A stretch of DNA of 45,307 nt from SVTX01 sp964526505 (GCA_964526505.1 CAZGJC010000013.1:1-45307); one strand, 5' to 3'; shown: positions 33,767 to 42,433, counted from the first letter of the stretch. Numbers and translations are program-made. Notes: generated by a model not told the origin, from the letters alone.

Positions 33767-34807
33767 ATGATAAGGTATGATTTTATGCGTGTTTTGTCGT
33801 TTGTTCTTTTGACATTGTTTTTACTTACAACCGTATCCTGCGGTGCGGGCGGAAGCCGAGAAGTGGTTTTCCGTGCAAACGGCGAATATATTCAATGGAG
33901 ATACACCGATTCTTCGGAGTGGAACGACCTGCTGTCATTATCGGATCTTGAAGGCTGTGATAAGTTTCGTGGTTACAGTGCATATGAAATTGCACTCTCA
34001 CAGGGATTTATCGGCACGGAGGAGGAATGGATAAATTCGCTAAAAGGCAGTTCGGGCTCCGACGGGGAGAGTGTTTATATCGGTGAAAACGGCAACTGGT
34101 GGATTGGCGGTGTTGATACGGGTGTGTCCGCATACGGCAGTGGAAATGATGGATTTTACGCAGTTCCCGAGTTTATCGGAAAATCGATCGGGGATATTTC
34201 AAAGAGTGAGGACAACAAAAGGTTTAAGATAATTTTTGAGGAAGGTGCAAAAGAGGGCGACATTATAAAATATCAGTCGGTGACGGCGGGAATTATTGCC
34301 ACAGCCGGCACGGTGATAAAACTTTACACGTCCGATATTAAAATTATTTATCCCGACAATGAGACCGAATCCGTGGGCGGTGAGATTTTATCGGAGAACG
34401 AGGACGGCACTGCGGACGAGGGTCAAAGCGAGTATATAACCGAGAGTGAAAATGAAGATAATACAGAGACAATCATAGATGACGCAAGTGAAAAGGTTAC
34501 GGAGGATTTGACGGAGAGCAATACGGAAGAAGTCGAACTTTTACCGTGTGATATTACAATGATAAATTGTAATACTTCGGCACACGGGGCAAGTCTGACC
34601 GTCAAAGGAACATCCGGAGAGCGTTATGACATTTTGGCGGTTTCGAAAGACAACGGGAAAATTATTTACAGTTCATTCGGATATGCCGACGAAAACGGGC
34701 TTGTGACATGGGAATGGTCGATGACGTTTTCGGGCGGTGTATATACCGCAGAGATTACGGTTACAAACGGCGACGGAAAGCACAAGTCTTTGAATTTGAA
34801 CCTATGA
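33767..34807 (+). CDS. Lipoprotein with a PASTA-like domain and C-terminal beta domain
   Basis: A 346-residue protein; ATG 33767 with GGGAG eight bases upstream is preferred over an earlier TTG. The signal peptide has lipobox TTVSC (Cys25). Residues ~72-90 contain GFIGTEEEWINSLKG followed by a short collagen-like GSSGSDGE segment, a module frequent in clostridial surface lipoproteins. Residues ~132-190 resemble PASTA (VPEFIGKSIGDI...GDIIKYQSVTAG...GTVIKLYTS), which can bind peptidoglycan fragments. A Glu/Thr-rich linker (~205-262) leads to a C-terminal Ig-like beta domain (~264-346). The role is probably at the cell wall; this is inference. Confidence 0.75.
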   Translation: MIRYDFMRVLSFVLLTLFLLTTVSCGAGGSREVVFRANGEYIQWRYTDSSEWNDLLSLSDLEGCDKFRGYSAYEIALSQGFIGTEEEWINSLKGSSGSDGESVYIGENGNWWIGGVDTGVSAYGSGNDGFYAVPEFIGKSIGDISKSEDNKRFKIIFEEGAKEGDIIKYQSVTAGIIATAGTVIKLYTSDIKIIYPDNETESVGGEILSENEDGTADEGQSEYITESENEDNTETIIDDASEKVTEDLTESNTEEVELLPCDITMINCNTSAHGASLTVKGTSGERYDILAVSKDNGKIIYSSFGYADENGLVTWEWSMTFSGGVYTAEITVTNGDGKHKSLNLNL

Positions 34808-34816
34808 TATTATGAC

Positions 34817-34847
34817 AAAAAACACCGACGATGAGTCGGTGTTTTTT
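34817..34847. terminator. Bidirectional terminator between the lipoprotein and TetR genes
   Basis: AAAAAACACCGAC pairs with GTCGGTGTTTTTT around a five-base loop. It lies between convergent genes. Confidence 0.92.
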
Positions 34848-34904
34848 TGCTCACTGAAAATTTACGGATTATCACATTCGATTTTAAAGGCTACACGCAC
34901 AAAG

Positions 34905-35474
34905 TTATCTTGTGTGACGACGGATAAACTCCGAAACCCAATATTTGGTATAGTTATACAGGTCGTCAATGGTTTTGGTGGAATAACCTCGGCAAATTTT
35001 GACGTATTCGCAAAGAAGTCCGTCTATGAAAATCTGTATATCGAATTCTATATGGTCACGGGTTTTTATACGGCTGTCGGAAAGGCACAATTCCAAAAGT
35101 TTGCCGGAGGCGATAGACGTGAGCTTTTTTGCGGTAAACAACAGTTCGTTGGATTTGCAGAGCAGGCGATAATTTTCGTTGTTTTGTTTGATAAATTCAA
35201 ATATCGAATCCAAGAATTGAGATATATTTTCTGTTTCGATAAGTCGCATATTATCGAAAAAAGTATCAATCAATTCGTTTTCGTAGTCTTCCGCTACGCC
35301 GTAGATATCGTCATAATGGGAATAGAATGAACCTCGGCTTATGTCGGCACGTTTACACAATTCACTTACGGATATTTTACCGAGTTCTTTTTTCTCGGAT
35401 AACATTTCGGCAAATATTTTCTTTATGAGTTTTCTCGTTTTCTTGGAGGAATTGTTGAGATTTTGTACTTTCAT
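34905..35474 (-). CDS. TetR/AcrR-family transcriptional regulator
   Basis: A 189-residue regulator. The N-terminal helix-turn-helix, KKTRKLIKKIFAEMLSEK followed by ISVSELCKRADISRGSFYSHY (~34-54), matches TetR. The C-terminal domain (FIKQNNENYRLLCKSN, FIDGLLCEYVKIC) resembles the TetR_C DhaS/YxaF-like group. AGGAGAG lies before the ATG. It is divergent from the two-ATPase ABC operon, with a 24-bp imperfect palindrome between them, so it is most likely the local repressor responding to the exported compound. Confidence 0.92.
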   Translation of the reverse strand: MKVQNLNNSSKKTRKLIKKIFAEMLSEKKELGKISVSELCKRADISRGSFYSHYDDIYGVAEDYENELIDTFFDNMRLIETENISQFLDSIFEFIKQNNENYRLLCKSNELLFTAKKLTSIASGKLLELCLSDSRIKTRDHIEFDIQIFIDGLLCEYVKICRGYSTKTIDDLYNYTKYWVSEFIRRHTR

Positions 35475-35492
35475 TGCTGTTTTGCTCTCCTG

Positions 35493-35521
35493 ATTTTAAC
35501 ATATTATTTTACATCGTACAA
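35493..35521 (-). promoter_or_regulatory. Promoter of the tetR-type gene
   Basis: On the minus strand, TTGTAC (35516-35521) and TAAAAT (35493-35498) are 17 bp apart. Confidence 0.6.
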
Positions 35522-35571
35522 ATTTTGACACAGACCAAAAATATGTACTTCCGTCTTGCCTTTTATTATAT

Positions 35572-35604
35572 TATAATACGACACAGTTCAAATGTCAACA
35601 GTGT
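35572..35604 (+). promoter_or_regulatory. -10 box and candidate TetR operator of the ABC operon
   Basis: TATAAT lies at 35572-35577; a -35 box is weak. Immediately downstream, 35581-35604 is an imperfect palindrome (ACAC-N-GTT on one arm, AAC-N-GTGT on the other), symmetric at 18 of 24 positions. It covers the likely transcription start, a standard repressor position. Confidence 0.6.
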
Positions 35605-35624
35605 TAAAAAAGAAAGGAGAAAAT

Positions 35625-36587
35625 ATGGAAAAGAACAACATCATAAGTGATGACGCCCCGATTATTGAAGCCTCGCATCTTACAAAAGACTACGGTTTCG
35701 GCAGAGGCGTATTTGACGTCAGTATAAGTGTAAGACGTGGAGAAGTGTTTGGATTTTTGGGTCCTAACGGTGCGGGAAAATCGACTACCATAAGGCATCT
35801 TATGGGATTTTCGAAGCCTGACGGCGGAAGCACGAAAATTTTAGGCTATGAAACTTTTGATAAATACGACAAGGTATTGAGCCACGTGGGGTATATACCC
35901 GGAGAGATAGCGTTACCGTCGGGACTTACGGGTTGGGAATTTATAAGAATGATGCAAAATATGCAGAAAATTCACAACGCCGAAAGGCTTGACCGAATGC
36001 TGTCTCTTTTTGAACTCGACGACAAGGTTTTACGTGGAGAGACAAAAAGAATGAGTCTCGGAGTAAAGAGAAAACTTGCGGTTGTGACGGCGTTTATGTC
36101 AGACCCGGAGGTGCTTATTTTAGACGAACCGACAAGCGGTCTTGACCCGGTTATGCAGGAGAACTTCATAAGTTTTATTCACGAGGAAAAGTCAAGAGGC
36201 AAGACGATTTTGCTTTCAAGTCACATTTTCTCGGAGATTGATTCGACGTGTGACAGAATAGCGATAATCAAAGACGGACATATTGTATCCGAGTTTATAT
36301 CGGATGATTTAAAACATGCGTCACGAAAGTATTACGACGTGGAATTTCAAAGCGACGGTGCAAAGGGAACGTTCAAGGAAAAAATCAAAAGCATTTCGTC
36401 CTACGTGCAGATTTCAGAGGATGAGAGCCGTATATATCTTTCGATTGAGGACAGAGACCTCAATGAATTTATTGCGATTTTGTCGTCGCTTGACGTGCGT
36501 TCATTCAGCAACCGGAAAGAGACGCTTGAAGATTACTTTATGAAGTTTTACAAGGAAGACAAAGATTTCGGAGGTGCATTACAATGA
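35625..36587 (+). CDS. ABC transporter ATPase, first of a pair
   Basis: A 320-residue stand-alone ATPase of the CcmA/BcrA type. Walker A GPNGAGKST is at 46-54, signature MSLGVKRKLAV near 141, Walker B VLILDEPTSGLDP near 163-175, and switch LSSHIFSEID near 198. A C-terminal regulatory extension of ~90 residues follows. AGAAAGGAGA before ATG 35625 decides the start. It overlaps the second ATPase gene by 4 bp. With that gene and the permease it probably forms a drug, lipid or peptide exporter under TetR control. Confidence 0.93.
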   Translation: MEKNNIISDDAPIIEASHLTKDYGFGRGVFDVSISVRRGEVFGFLGPNGAGKSTTIRHLMGFSKPDGGSTKILGYETFDKYDKVLSHVGYIPGEIALPSGLTGWEFIRMMQNMQKIHNAERLDRMLSLFELDDKVLRGETKRMSLGVKRKLAVVTAFMSDPEVLILDEPTSGLDPVMQENFISFIHEEKSRGKTILLSSHIFSEIDSTCDRIAIIKDGHIVSEFISDDLKHASRKYYDVEFQSDGAKGTFKEKIKSISSYVQISEDESRIYLSIEDRDLNEFIAILSSLDVRSFSNRKETLEDYFMKFYKEDKDFGGALQ

Positions 36588-37510
36588 CGGTAATACAGAC
36601 CGACAAACTTACAAAGGATTACGGCGGAGGTCGTGGTGTTTTCGACCTCAACCTCTCCATTGAGGAGGGGGAAATGGTCGGATACGTCGGAACAAACGGA
36701 AGCGGAAAAACCACAACCATTCGTCACATAATGGGATTTTTAAAGCCAACTTCCGGATGTGCCTACGTAAACGGGCTTGGATCATGGGAACATTCAAGCG
36801 AGATAGTAAAGCAGATAGGATACGTGCCGGGGGAAATCGCATTTCCCGATCTTAAAACGGGAATTGACTTTTTGAAGTGTCAGGCGGACTTTTTGGGTCT
36901 TAACGATATGTCGTATGCCAACGAGATTATAGAGAGGCTTCAACTCGACCCACGTGCAAATCTCAAACGAATGAGCAAGGGCATGAAGCAGAAAACCGCA
37001 CTTGTGGCGGCACTTATGAACGACTCGCCGATTATTATACTTGACGAACCCACCACCGGTCTTGACCCTCTTATGCGTGCGACTTTTCTTGACATAATAA
37101 AGGAAGAACATCGCAAAGGCAAGACGATTTTTATGAGCAGTCACAGTTTTGACGAACTTGAAAAGACCTGCGACAAAGTGGCACTTATAAATGACGGGGC
37201 GATTATAGACGTTTGCGATATGGACAGCATACGCAATCGCAAGATAAAAGAATTCAAAATAGAATTTTACAGTACCGACGATTATTTGCGTTTTATAGGA
37301 GAGAGATATGACGTTATACGGCGTCAGGATCAATACAATCAGGTGACAATACGCATAAATGCGACGGATACGGTACAACTTTTGGGAGTTTTGAAAAACC
37401 ACAACGTCAAGTTTATTTCGGAACTTCCGTATACTCTCGAAATGCACTTTAAAAAAATACTGACGGAAAATAAAAAGAAAGGTTCAGGTGAAACGGAAAA
37501 TGTTCAGTAA
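36584..37510 (+). CDS. ABC transporter ATPase, second of a pair
   Basis: A 308-residue paralogue of the preceding ATPase. Walker A GTNGSGKTT is at 36-44, signature MSKGMKQKTALV near 134, Walker B IIILDEPTTGLDP, and switch MSSHSFDELE. All ATPase motifs are intact, so the pair could form an active heterodimer. The ATG overlaps the previous stop (ATGA) and its end overlaps the permease by 23 bp, showing tight coupling. Both proteins share the opening LTKDYG-GRGVFD, evidence of tandem duplication. Confidence 0.93.
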   Translation: MTVIQTDKLTKDYGGGRGVFDLNLSIEEGEMVGYVGTNGSGKTTTIRHIMGFLKPTSGCAYVNGLGSWEHSSEIVKQIGYVPGEIAFPDLKTGIDFLKCQADFLGLNDMSYANEIIERLQLDPRANLKRMSKGMKQKTALVAALMNDSPIIILDEPTTGLDPLMRATFLDIIKEEHRKGKTIFMSSHSFDELEKTCDKVALINDGAIIDVCDMDSIRNRKIKEFKIEFYSTDDYLRFIGERYDVIRRQDQYNQVTIRINATDTVQLLGVLKNHNVKFISELPYTLEMHFKKILTENKKKGSGETENVQ

Positions 37511-39308
37511 GGCATTATTTAAGCAGTCATGCAAGGCGAACGGCACAATGTGGGGAATTATCACGGTTGCGGTTTGTTTTATGCTTGCATGCGTTATGTT
37601 GATATCGGGAAACGGCAACATAGGAGAGGTTAAAAATTCAATTCAGGATACGATAATAACCAAAGAAATAGACGCACAAATGGAAAAGCGTGCGTTATCG
37701 TATTATCAAAATGCCTGCGACGGGCTTACAAAGTTTGACGAGTTATTTACGGAAAATTCGCAGGACACTTTGGCTTATCTTACCTGGTGTTCAAAAATGC
37801 CGACGTCCGTTGTGGGGCAGGACTCGGCAATATACAACGCTTTGGTTGAGGCTTGGAATAATTCAAAACCCGAAATGAGTACGTCCGGCGGTCGTGAATT
37901 TGCGACGACTGTTGACGAATGGATATCGCAAATGCCGAAAAGTGACGGGTTTGCGTCGGTTGCGGAGTATCTCGTTGCTGTCAAGGAGTGGCAGGATAAA
38001 TCGCCCGCAACACAGGAAAATGCAATAGTTGTTGCGTATTCGGCATCATGTACGGATTTACAGGAATACATAGACAATAAGGCGGAGTTTCTCGGATATT
38101 CGAAAGAGTCAAGTGAGGCACAGGAATTACTCGGTTCCGTTATGTGTTCGTTGAACCCCAACGGAGTTTGCAACGAATATTTTACGTCAAACGGGGAAGA
38201 GATACCGAAAGACTATGACGTGACGGCGATAATTTCTCATATTATTGCGGGCGACGTGTCGGATTATCTTTTATCCGATGAAAGATCGGATTATCGCCGT
38301 GACAGAGCGGAGGAGGCTGTCTCCGTATTCCTTTCGGGAAATATGACAAAGAGCGAAAGCGTTAAAGTACTTCTTGACGCTCTTGCATCATACGGTGTGA
38401 CCGAAGAAAAGTATGAGACTTTCGGATACACTTACGCATCGGTAAAGCATATGGCACAGACATCTATTGTAACTTACAGAGGCAGATTGGAATATGAACT
38501 CGGTATACTTGCAGACAAAAACGCAAGCGGGGAATTTGCGGATGAAGAGGCGTATCTCGAAGCGATTGAAAACAAGAGTGTCGAACTTGCATCCGATATA
38601 TCGACCAGTTTCCTTTCCACACTTCCGAGTGCGGTTTCGGACGCTCTTGAAGAGATAGGTCAAGCGGATTTATACACGCTTATCGTAGGTTCGATATTCT
38701 ACAAACTTGCAGGACTGCTTCTTCCCATAATTTATATGATTATGGCATCAAACAATCTGATTTCCGGTCAGGTGGACAGTGGTTCTATGGCTTACGTTCT
38801 TTCAACGTCCACAAAGAGAATTACCGTTGTATTTACGCAGGCGGTCTATCTTATAGGTTCGCTTTTTGCGATGTTTTCGCTCACGACGATTACAGGTTGC
38901 GTTTGTCTTTCAATGGTGACAGAGGACGTAGAACTCACGTACGGCAAACTTATATTGCTTAACGTCGGGGCGTTCCTTGTGCTTTTGGCTCTGTCCGGAC
39001 TTTGTTTCTTCACGTCCTGTGTATTTGACAGAAGCAAGAGGTCTATGGCGATAGGCGGAGGTCTTTCGATATTTGCACTTGTTGCGGCAATGCTCGGACT
39101 TTTCGGAAGTCCTGTTATTCCGTCGGTTGTTCGTCTTGAATCGCTTAATTATTTCAACTACACAACGATAATTTCATTATTTGACGTTGTTTCGATTATT
39201 GATGGAACGGGCACTTTTATTTGGAAGTATATTATTTTGGGAGTTTGCGGAATTTTGGGATATATTCTCGGTTCGCTACGGTTTACCAAGAAGGATTTAC
39301 CGCTTTAA
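37488..39308 (+). CDS. ABC-2 type permease with a large extracytoplasmic loop
   Basis: A 606-residue membrane protein. GTG 37488 is preferred because AGAAAGG lies five bases upstream; ATG 37500 is an alternative. One membrane segment at ~21-43 is followed by ~340 mainly hydrophilic, helix-rich residues (~45-390), presumably outside. Five or six segments follow at ~395-600 (LLPIIYMIMASNNLISGQVDSGSM, an ABC-2 hallmark). The single permease probably dimerises with the ATPase heterodimer. The loop is far larger than in usual ABC-2 permeases and may bind substrate or partner proteins. Confidence 0.88.
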   Translation: MKRKMFSKALFKQSCKANGTMWGIITVAVCFMLACVMLISGNGNIGEVKNSIQDTIITKEIDAQMEKRALSYYQNACDGLTKFDELFTENSQDTLAYLTWCSKMPTSVVGQDSAIYNALVEAWNNSKPEMSTSGGREFATTVDEWISQMPKSDGFASVAEYLVAVKEWQDKSPATQENAIVVAYSASCTDLQEYIDNKAEFLGYSKESSEAQELLGSVMCSLNPNGVCNEYFTSNGEEIPKDYDVTAIISHIIAGDVSDYLLSDERSDYRRDRAEEAVSVFLSGNMTKSESVKVLLDALASYGVTEEKYETFGYTYASVKHMAQTSIVTYRGRLEYELGILADKNASGEFADEEAYLEAIENKSVELASDISTSFLSTLPSAVSDALEEIGQADLYTLIVGSIFYKLAGLLLPIIYMIMASNNLISGQVDSGSMAYVLSTSTKRITVVFTQAVYLIGSLFAMFSLTTITGCVCLSMVTEDVELTYGKLILLNVGAFLVLLALSGLCFFTSCVFDRSKRSMAIGGGLSIFALVAAMLGLFGSPVIPSVVRLESLNYFNYTTIISLFDVVSIIDGTGTFIWKYIILGVCGILGYILGSLRFTKKDLPL

Positions 39309-39327
39309 TTATCGGTAAAACTCAAAG

Positions 39328-39361
39328 AAAAAGGCTGAAAGCGAATGCTTTCAGCCTTTTT
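39328..39361. terminator. Bidirectional terminator after the ABC operon
   Basis: AAAAAGGCTGAAAGC pairs perfectly with GCTTTCAGCCTTTTT around GAAT. Confidence 0.93.
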
Positions 39362-39373
39362 GAAATGGTGTTA

Positions 39374-39895
39374 TTACGTTGTTTTGATTTGAGTACCCTC
39401 GGGAAGAACGGTGACGGTTACGTCGCTACGGTCTATAAGATTGTCTGTGAGATCATAGACGCTATTGTTTTCCTCATAAAGTTCAATGTGTATTTTGTTT
39501 TGTCTTACGTCAACTTCCAGTACGGCAATGTCGTATTCCGACATATGGGAAGACAAATTTTCCTTTATTTCTTCAAGAGATTTGAGGGAATGTGTGACTT
39601 CATTGACGGTAACGGTATAATTTTTTGTGTCTATCGAGTCGATGATGAATTTATCGGAGAGGTCTTTTAAGTTTATGAAAATAGTGTTTCCGTCAACATA
39701 TGCTCCGCCGAACGAATCTTCCGGCAGGGCGTATTGTATTTCTCGAACAATATCGTAGGCATCGGTTAAGTTCGACGCTTGGCTTTCCGTGTTCGACGTA
39801 TCAACGCCGTTCTGGTTTGGATTTTTCTGTGTGCAACCGACGGAGAAGCAAGAGAAAAACAGTCCCAGTGACAATACGAGTATTACAGTTCTCAT
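39374..39895 (-). CDS. Small lipoprotein of unknown function
   Basis: A 173-residue protein. The signal peptide MRTVILVLSLGLFFSCFSVG ends with Cys21, a fair lipobox. A short Asn/Ser-rich linker leads to a beta-rich body with segments GGAYVDGNTIFINLKDLSD, NYTVTVNEVTHSL and IAVLEVDVRQNKIHIELYEEN. I do not recognise a family. AAAGGCAGG lies before the start, and a good promoter (39934-39962, minus) makes it a monocistronic unit. Confidence 0.75.
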   Translation of the reverse strand: MRTVILVLSLGLFFSCFSVGCTQKNPNQNGVDTSNTESQASNLTDAYDIVREIQYALPEDSFGGAYVDGNTIFINLKDLSDKFIIDSIDTKNYTVTVNEVTHSLKSLEEIKENLSSHMSEYDIAVLEVDVRQNKIHIELYEENNSVYDLTDNLIDRSDVTVTVLPEGTQIKTT

Positions 39896-39933
39896 AAAAT
39901 TACCTGCCTTTCATTATTTTGTATTGCATAATA

Positions 39934-39962
39934 ATTATATCACCAAAACAAGGCGATGTCAA
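39934..39962 (-). promoter_or_regulatory. Promoter of the 173-residue lipoprotein gene
   Basis: On the minus strand, TTGACA (39957-39962) and TATAAT (39934-39939) are 17 bp apart. Confidence 0.85.
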
Positions 39963-40010
39963 TAGATAATGATGATAAATGTTTTTTTTGGTTGAGCAAA
40001 ATGTACAAAA

Positions 40011-40040
40011 CGGCACCGACTGTAAAAACAGTCGGTGCCG
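40011..40040 (-). terminator. Terminator of prfB
   Basis: CGGCACCGACTGT pairs perfectly with ACAGTCGGTGCCG around AAAA, just past the prfB stop. The T run on the minus strand is short (TTTTGT). Confidence 0.85.
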
Positions 40041-40046
40041 AGAGTT

Positions 40047-41159
40047 TTATGCGTTTGCAGAGTTCATTTTGAGGTATGCGTTGATAAAGCCGTCGATATT
40101 TCCGTCCATAACCGACTGGATATTACCGTCTTCATAGCCTGTTCTCGTGTCTTTGGCAAGAGTATAAGGCATAAATACGTATGAGCGGATTTGAGCTCCC
40201 CATTCGATATTGGTCTTATTGCCTTGAATTTCTTCAATGGTATCAAGACGCTCACGGAGTTTTATTTCCATAAGTTTGGATTTAAGCATTTTCATAGCCG
40301 TTTCTTTGTTTTGAAGTTGGCTACGTTCTGTTTGACATCCTACAACAATACCCGTGGGTTTATGAAGTATTCTGATTGCAGAGTCGGTTTTGTTGATATG
40401 CTGACCGCCTGCACCCGATGAACGGTGAGCGGTTACTTCGATATCCTCGTCTCTTATTACAATGCTGTCAACTTCCGAAAATTCTGGCATAACTTCAATT
40501 GAAGAGAAAGAGGTATGGCGTCTGCCTGCCGAATCAAATGGGGAGACACGGACAAGTCGGTGAACGCCGTTCTCGCTTTTGAGGTATCCGTAAGCGTTAA
40601 GTCCTTCTACCATAATGGTGGCGGATTTGAGTCCCGCTTCGTCACCGTCAAGCCAATCGAGGAGTTTGACTTTAAAGCCTGATTTTTCAGCCCAGCGTGT
40701 AATCATGCGGTAGAGCATTTGAGCCCAGTCCTGAGCTTCTGTTCCGCCTGCACCGGGGTGGAAAGACACTATGGCGTTGTTTTTATCGTATTCTCCGCAA
40801 AGAAGAACGGAAATTCTCTCTTTTTCGGTTTCGTTTTCGATGGCTTCGAGTTCGCTCTGAACTTCTTCCGTACTGTCTTCGTCGTTTTCCTCTATTGCCA
40901 TTTCCGCCAAAGCGATAGCGTCTTCAAGGCGTGTACAGAGTTTTTCGTAGCGTTCGATGGTGTCACGTGCCTGCTTTATTTCTTGTGTTATTTTATTTGC
41001 GGTTGTGGGATTATTCCAAAAATTGGGATCGAGAGTTTGTGCTTCGAGTTCTTCCGCAGATCTTTTAAGGTCGGTGATACGCAAAGCCCCTTCAAGTTCG
41101 CTCACGTCCTTACGCAGAGCGATAAGTTTATATTTTGCTTCTTCAAGTGCTATAATCAT
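40047..41159 (-). CDS. prfB: Peptide chain release factor 2 (no programmed frameshift)
   Basis: A 370-residue RF2 that ends translation at UGA and UAA. ATG 41159 is chosen because GCGGAGG lies eight bases upstream; an in-frame ATG 14 codons earlier lacks a site. The stop-recognition tripeptide SPF is in RVSPFDSAGRRHTSF, and the catalytic GGQ is in SSGAGGQHINKTDS. In most bacteria prfB has an in-frame UGA at about codon 25 bypassed by +1 frameshifting. Here the equivalent place reads LEGALRITD, with DNA GAAGGGGCTTTGCGT, in one continuous frame. That still resembles the ancestral AGGGGG..CTTTGA slippery site. Confidence 0.95.
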   Translation of the reverse strand: MIIALEEAKYKLIALRKDVSELEGALRITDLKRSAEELEAQTLDPNFWNNPTTANKITQEIKQARDTIERYEKLCTRLEDAIALAEMAIEENDEDSTEEVQSELEAIENETEKERISVLLCGEYDKNNAIVSFHPGAGGTEAQDWAQMLYRMITRWAEKSGFKVKLLDWLDGDEAGLKSATIMVEGLNAYGYLKSENGVHRLVRVSPFDSAGRRHTSFSSIEVMPEFSEVDSIVIRDEDIEVTAHRSSGAGGQHINKTDSAIRILHKPTGIVVGCQTERSQLQNKETAMKMLKSKLMEIKLRERLDTIEEIQGNKTNIEWGAQIRSYVFMPYTLAKDTRTGYEDGNIQSVMDGNIDGFINAYLKMNSANA

Positions 41160-41219
41160 TTTGTGTTCCTCCGCTTGAAAGTTAGAGTCATACTTATCCA
41201 TTTTACATTTAACTTACGT

Positions 41220-41248
41220 ATTATATCATATATTTTCAACATTTGCAA
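41220..41248 (-). promoter_or_regulatory. Promoter of prfB
   Basis: On the minus strand, TTGCAA (41243-41248) and TATAAT (41220-41225) are 17 bp apart. Confidence 0.65.
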
Positions 41249-41339
41249 TATTTTTTTCGCAAATTTTGATTTTGAAGTTTTTATTTGTCAAAATACGGTA
41301 ATATTCACGCATAAAACTCAAAAAATGATATACGTATAC

Positions 41340-41368
41340 TTGACTTTTCGGGGTAAAATAATTATAAT
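41340..41368 (+). promoter_or_regulatory. Promoter of the DUF1858 gene
   Basis: TTGACT at 41340-41345 and TATAAT at 41363-41368, 17 bp apart. The transcript may continue into trmK. Confidence 0.8.
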
Positions 41369-41439
41369 GATAATGAATTATTATATTCAACGCAAAATTC
41401 GATTGCAAAATGTATTCGAATTTCGGAAAGGAGAACAAA

Positions 41440-41640
41440 ATGGTAGTAACAAAGAAAACCGTTATCGGAGACATACTCGATTATGACAACGGCACCGCTG
41501 AATTTTTCTTTGAGATAGGTATGCACTGTCTCGGTTGTCCCGCTTCCCGTGGAGAGTCTATTGAAGACGCTTGTGCGGTTCACGGAACAGACCCTGACGC
41601 ACTCGTTGCTAAAATAAACGCTTATCTTAACAACAAATAA
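41440..41640 (+). CDS. DUF1858 redox-disulfide domain protein
   Basis: A 66-residue cytoplasmic protein with the DUF1858 / hybrid-cluster-associated disulfide pattern: TVIGDILDYDNGTAEFFFEIGMHCLGCPAS, with the CXXC pair at Cys30 and Cys33, then GESIEDACAVHG and a final helix. Such proteins are common in anaerobes and are thought to act in redox or metal-cluster chemistry; the exact role is not known. GGAAAGGAGA before ATG 41440 fixes the start over an ATG ten codons upstream. Confidence 0.9.
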   Translation: MVVTKKTVIGDILDYDNGTAEFFFEIGMHCLGCPASRGESIEDACAVHGTDPDALVAKINAYLNNK

Positions 41641-41654
41641 TAGGCGGAGGCTTT

Positions 41655-41681
41655 GGGCGGTCAAAGATTTTTTTGACCGCC
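41655..41681 (+). other. Hairpin between the DUF1858 gene and trmK
   Basis: GGGCGGTCAAA pairs with TTTGACCGCC; the loop itself carries T residues, but no T run follows the stem, so termination is doubtful. Confidence 0.45.
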
Positions 41682-41716
41682 TATAACGCTTTTCTACGTT
41701 ACGTTTTGGTCTGAAA

Positions 41717-42412
41717 ATGCAAAATTACATACTTGACAGTCGTCTTTCGGCGGCATACGGTTTTGTACCCGACGGTGCAAGGCTTGTTGACGTGGGTAGT
41801 GACCACGCATATCTGCCCATACAACTTGCACTTGACGGAAAAATCGAGTGTGCTTTGGCGTCGGATATAAACGACGGTCCCGTTGAGGCGGCGAAAAAAA
41901 ATATAAAATCATACGGTGTGGAAAATACCGTATTTGCAAAAAAAGCCGACGGGCTTTGCGGTGCAATGGAATTTGCACCGAACTGCATAACGATTCTCGG
42001 AATGGGCGGAGAATTGATAGTTAAAATCATTGACGGTGCAAAGTGGGTTAAAAGAGAAAATTTACGTCTTATTTTGCAACCCATGACGCATTCGGAAATT
42101 CTTTCAAAATATTTATGTGACAACGGGTTTGCGATAAGGGACGAGGCTATTGTTCGTGACGGAGAACGCACGGACAGAATTTACAGAATACTCGTTGCGG
42201 AGTTTGACGGACGTAGCCACGTGCTGAGTGAGGCGGAACATTATATCGGAAGTTTGAACGTTGAACGCAGAAGCGACGGAGTTTCGGATTATGCCGAAAG
42301 GATACGGTCTGTGCTTATGCAAAAAGTTGACGGAAAGCGTAAGGGCGGTCTGGATTGTTCCGAAGAGGACAAACTTATACGTGAAATGGAAGACATTATT
42401 GCTTTATTTTAA
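41717..42412 (+). CDS. trmK: tRNA (adenine(22)-N1)-methyltransferase
   Basis: A 231-residue SAM-dependent enzyme that methylates A22 in the D-loop region of some tRNAs. The start LDSRLSAAYGFVPDGARLVDVGSDHAYLP holds the SAM-binding GxxxxDVGSDHAYLP typical of TrmK, followed by ASDINDGPVEAAKKNI, the TrmK segment ITILGMGGELIVKIID, and LILQPMTHSEILSKYL. No clear Shine-Dalgarno site precedes ATG 41717. The trmK / Nif3-family pair is conserved in Firmicutes (trmK-yqfO in B. subtilis), supporting the call. Confidence 0.93.
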   Translation: MQNYILDSRLSAAYGFVPDGARLVDVGSDHAYLPIQLALDGKIECALASDINDGPVEAAKKNIKSYGVENTVFAKKADGLCGAMEFAPNCITILGMGGELIVKIIDGAKWVKRENLRLILQPMTHSEILSKYLCDNGFAIRDEAIVRDGERTDRIYRILVAEFDGRSHVLSEAEHYIGSLNVERRSDGVSDYAERIRSVLMQKVDGKRKGGLDCSEEDKLIREMEDIIALF

Positions 42413-42433
42413 AGCGAAAGGGGTTAAATCTCT

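Noticed and set aside
35525..35530. TTGACA as -35 box of the ABC operon
   Set aside because: No -10 box lies 16-18 bp downstream; the TATAAT at 35572 is too far away.
40047..41201. prfB as a frameshifted pseudogene or programmed-frameshift gene
   Set aside because: The whole protein reads in one frame with SPF and GGQ motifs intact and no internal UGA.
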